DNA of 9,813 bases from Planctomycetaceae bacterium. Lineage in GTDB: Bacteria; Planctomycetota; Planctomycetia; Pirellulales; UBA1268. The translations under genes and the position numbers were made by a program. The DNA lies in assembly GCA_947440895.1 (NCBI GenBank), contig CANETO010000046.1, forward strand, positions 1 to 9,813, read 5' to 3'. This document shows, piece by piece, positions 8,457 through 9,813 of this stretch (position 1 is its first letter; the number at the start of each line of letters is the position of its first letter). The notes under the pieces are model-generated. The model did not search any database. It was not told the origin of the DNA and saw only the letters and a program-made list of their open reading frames with translations.

Positions 8457-9030
8457 GCGCGGCGACGATCGCGCGGGCGATGTCTGCCTCGTCGCGGGAG
8501 CGGTAGCCGACCCACACCTGCCGCACTCTAGCGTCGGGACCGACGAGATAGGTCGTCGGGAACGCGTCGAAACCAAACGACGCCGAGAAGATCATTCGCG
8601 TGCGGCCGTCTGGATCGGCCCAGGGGTCGATCGCTGACCGCTGCGCAGGACTAACGGCCTCCTTCAAAAAGGCATTCGTCAATTCCGTCAGCGTGGCCAT
8701 GTCTTCGGGAGCCCGCCCACCGCAGGAGACCGCCACCAACTGAAAGGCGGGCTCGCTCCGCAGCCTGTCGGCCAGCCGCACGAGCCCTGGCAGTTCGCGC
8801 CGGCAGGGGGGGCACCACGTGCCCCAGAAGTTGAGCAGGGTCACCCGTCCCACAAAGGTCGGCGGCTGGCGGCCGGGATCGGCCAGCGACACGAGCGGCA
8901 GGTTGCCGACGGTTCTGCCGACAGCGGGATGCACGGATGTGGCACTGCCGCAGCCGGCTGCAAACGGCAGCCACGCCACGACAGCAGCCAGCAGCATCGC
9001 GGCGGAGAGATGACGACGGCGGGGTATCAT
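8413..9030 (-). CDS. TlpA-like thioredoxin-fold lipoprotein
   Basis: This is a membrane-tethered thiol-disulfide oxidoreductase of the TlpA/ResA type, probably acting outside the cytoplasmic membrane. The 205-residue product opens with MIPRRRHLSA, a hydrophobic stretch and AAGC at Cys27. This makes a lipoprotein signal peptide, though Ala at the -3 position is less usual than Leu. The thioredoxin domain (about 40-195) contains TLLNFWGTWCPPC, placing the redox pair at Cys73 and Cys76, and the cis-proline region FPTTYLVGPD (157-166). An additional Cys103 follows the second strand. WCPPC is the motif of ResA/CcmG-like reductants and of general TlpA proteins. No cytochrome c maturation gene is nearby, so the substrate is open. 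I chose the ATG at 9030 because it sits directly before a proper signal peptide; two upstream ATGs (9084, 9087) would add 18 or 19 polar residues. Its 3' end overlaps thiE. Confidence 0.86.
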   Translation of the reverse strand: MIPRRRHLSAAMLLAAVVAWLPFAAGCGSATSVHPAVGRTVGNLPLVSLADPGRQPPTFVGRVTLLNFWGTWCPPCRRELPGLVRLADRLRSEPAFQLVAVSCGGRAPEDMATLTELTNAFLKEAVSPAQRSAIDPWADPDGRTRMIFSASFGFDAFPTTYLVGPDARVRQVWVGYRSRDEADIARAIVAALKEAAQAPGPPAVR

Positions 9031-9075
9031 CGGTGCATCCCGTTCAGCAGGGCTACGGTCGGTCAGGTTTGAGAT

Positions 9076-9081
9076 GGAAGG
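9076..9081 (+). promoter_or_regulatory. Ribosome binding site deciding the GTG start of cyaB
   Basis: GGAAGG lies eight bases before GTG at 9090. The next in-frame ATG upstream is at 8937, inside the oppositely oriented thioredoxin gene, so this site settles the start. Confidence 0.65.
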
Positions 9082-9089
9082 CATCACCA

Positions 9090-9668
9090 GTGTACGAAGT
9101 CGAACTGAAGTTTCCCGTGCCCGACACGCGGGCCATCGAGCAGCGGCTCACCGCGATGGCGGCGCGATGGCACGAGCCGGTGGAGCAGAGCGATCGGTAT
9201 TTCAACCACCCTGACCGCGATTTTGCCCGCACCGACGAGGCGCTTCGGCTGCGGCGGGACGGCGACCGCGTGGTGATCACCTGGAAGGGACCGCGGATCG
9301 ACACGGCCACCAAGACACGCCGTGAGATCGAACTGCCGCTGTCACTCGAGTTGCCACAGCCCGGTGCGGCGTTGCATCCTGCGGAGTTTGCGATCGCACG
9401 CTGGACCGACCTGCTCGAGGCGCTCGGCTTCCGGCCTGTCGCGACGGTGGCCAAGCGGCGATCGTATGCGGTCGTGGCCTGGGAGGGCAGGGAGGTCGAC
9501 GTGGCCCTCGACAGCGTGATCGGACTCGGCGAGTATCTCGAGCTCGAACTCCAGGCCGTCGAGGCGGATGTGCCGCAGGCACGGGCGTGCCTCGAGTCGC
9601 TGGCCCGGGAACTCGGTTGCGGGAATCCCGAACGCCGCAGCTATCTCGAGCTGTTGCTTGAGTCGTAG
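9090..9668 (+). CDS. cyaB: CYTH-domain protein, class IV adenylate cyclase (CyaB) type
   Basis: CYTH proteins form a tunnel-shaped barrel that binds triphosphates with two metal ions. Members are class IV adenylate cyclases, thiamine triphosphatases or inorganic triphosphatases. The 192-residue product starts with YEVELKF, giving the diagnostic E-x-E-x-K at residues 3-7. It continues with SDRYFNHPDRDF (34-45), ALRLRRDGDR (51-60), TWKGP (64-68), RREIEL (77-82), ATVAKRRSY (118-126), ALDSVIGLGEYLELEL (139-154) and RRSYLELLL (182-190). The start, the V-x-K-x-R region and the RSY-x-x-LL ending resemble CyaB of Aeromonas and Yersinia more than the long E. coli YgiF. Whether it makes cyclic AMP or hydrolyses a triphosphate cannot be told from sequence. 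The GTG start is supported by a ribosome binding site and by matching the family's N-terminus. It is divergent from the TlpA-like gene, with 59 bases between. Confidence 0.9.
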   Translation: MYEVELKFPVPDTRAIEQRLTAMAARWHEPVEQSDRYFNHPDRDFARTDEALRLRRDGDRVVITWKGPRIDTATKTRREIELPLSLELPQPGAALHPAEFAIARWTDLLEALGFRPVATVAKRRSYAVVAWEGREVDVALDSVIGLGEYLELELQAVEADVPQARACLESLARELGCGNPERRSYLELLLES

Positions 9669-9672
9669 ATCC

Positions 9673-9718
9673 GCATGTGCACGTTTTTTGTGGGTGCACG
9701 TTTCCAACTTGCACATGC
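9673..9718. repeat. Inverted repeat with internal direct repeats after cyaB
   Basis: GCATGTGCA (9673-9681) and TGCACATGC (9710-9718) are perfect inverted copies. Inside, GTGCACGTTT occurs twice (9677-9686 and 9694-9703), and its self-complementary GTGCAC allows a second, competing hairpin. It begins four bases after the cyaB stop, so it is probably a 3' processing or termination structure. The only T run (9684-9689) lies within the structure, not after it. Confidence 0.55.
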
Positions 9719-9722
9719 TGTA

Positions 9723-9741
9723 GACACGATGGAATCGTGTC
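9723..9741. terminator. Eight-pair hairpin between convergent genes
   Basis: GACACGAT and ATCGTGTC pair perfectly around the three-base loop GGA. The hairpin lies in the short gap between cyaB and the possible minus-strand gene at the right edge, so it may serve both as a terminator. No U run follows on either strand. Confidence 0.4.
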
Positions 9742-9761
9742 GCCACGAGGGGCTTGCCGTC

Positions 9762-9813
9762 CTACCGCACGACCTGATTGTGTTCGTCGAGCAGGATCAC
9801 AGCCGGTGTGTGC
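9762..9813 (-). CDS. Possible C-terminal end of a gene cut by the right edge
   Basis: One minus-strand frame enters at the right edge and reads HTPAVILLDEHNQVVR before TAG at 9764-9762. The alternation of hydrophobic and acidic residues looks like a real C-terminal beta strand and resembles the TP-x-x-x-LLD stretch of thioredoxin-like folds, but 16 residues cannot identify a family. Its position after a hairpin-rich gap convergent with cyaB fits a gene end. Another protein class, or chance, is possible. Confidence 0.35.
   Translation of the reverse strand, partial: HTPAVILLDEHNQVVR

Noticed and set aside
8937..9089. A 51-codon upstream extension of cyaB from the ATG at 8937
   Set aside because: It overlaps the signal-peptide region of the divergent thioredoxin gene, whereas GTG at 9090 has a ribosome binding site and matches the family's N-terminus.

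Overview
The window is GC-rich, gene-dense bacterial chromosome. Base composition, weak or absent Shine-Dalgarno sites before several genes, a ThiD2-ThiE fusion with planctomycete-like ThiE wording, an unaccompanied MlaE-MlaF-MlaD set and a CyaB-type CYTH protein together suggest a planctomycete, perhaps of the Pirellulales. This placement is from recalled family patterns, not a search. No RNA gene, insertion sequence, CRISPR array or phage gene was seen.

Layout. Positions 1-762 (+) hold the 3' end of a large gene. Its product joins a cyanophycin-synthetase-like Mur-ligase C-terminus to a complete SET methyltransferase domain in one uninterrupted frame. Four bases later the minus-strand block ends: clpC (6384-3832), then mlaE (3616-2702), mlaF (2688-1831) and mlaD (1834-767). 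The last three are tightly packed, and mlaF and mlaD overlap by ATGA. The 295 bases upstream of clpC contain its ribosome binding site, a sigma-54-like -24/-12 element overlapped by an inverted repeat, and a strong hairpin that probably ends the next minus-strand gene. That gene (7297-6680) encodes a small membrane protein with a TPR-like tail. It is divergent from thiE (7359-8456, +), whose stop lies inside the 3' end of a convergent gene for a TlpA-like thioredoxin lipoprotein (9030-8413, -). Divergent from that is a CyaB/CYTH protein (9090-9668, +). After it come 93 bases rich in inverted repeats, then what may be the last 16 codons of a minus-strand gene cut by the right edge.

How the genes work together. 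MlaE/F/D should form one lipid-transport machine: permease, ATPase and substrate-binding MCE subunit. ClpC is the unfoldase of a Clp protease. ThiE with its fused ThiD2 domain makes thiamine phosphate. The TlpA-like protein is an extracytoplasmic thiol-disulfide oxidoreductase. The CYTH protein handles a triphosphate or nucleotide substrate. Apart from the mla genes these look like separate housekeeping units. The least expected items are the Mur-ligase/SET fusion, the sigma-54-like element before clpC, the changed ThiE motifs and the possible pair of leaderless divergent promoters before thiE.
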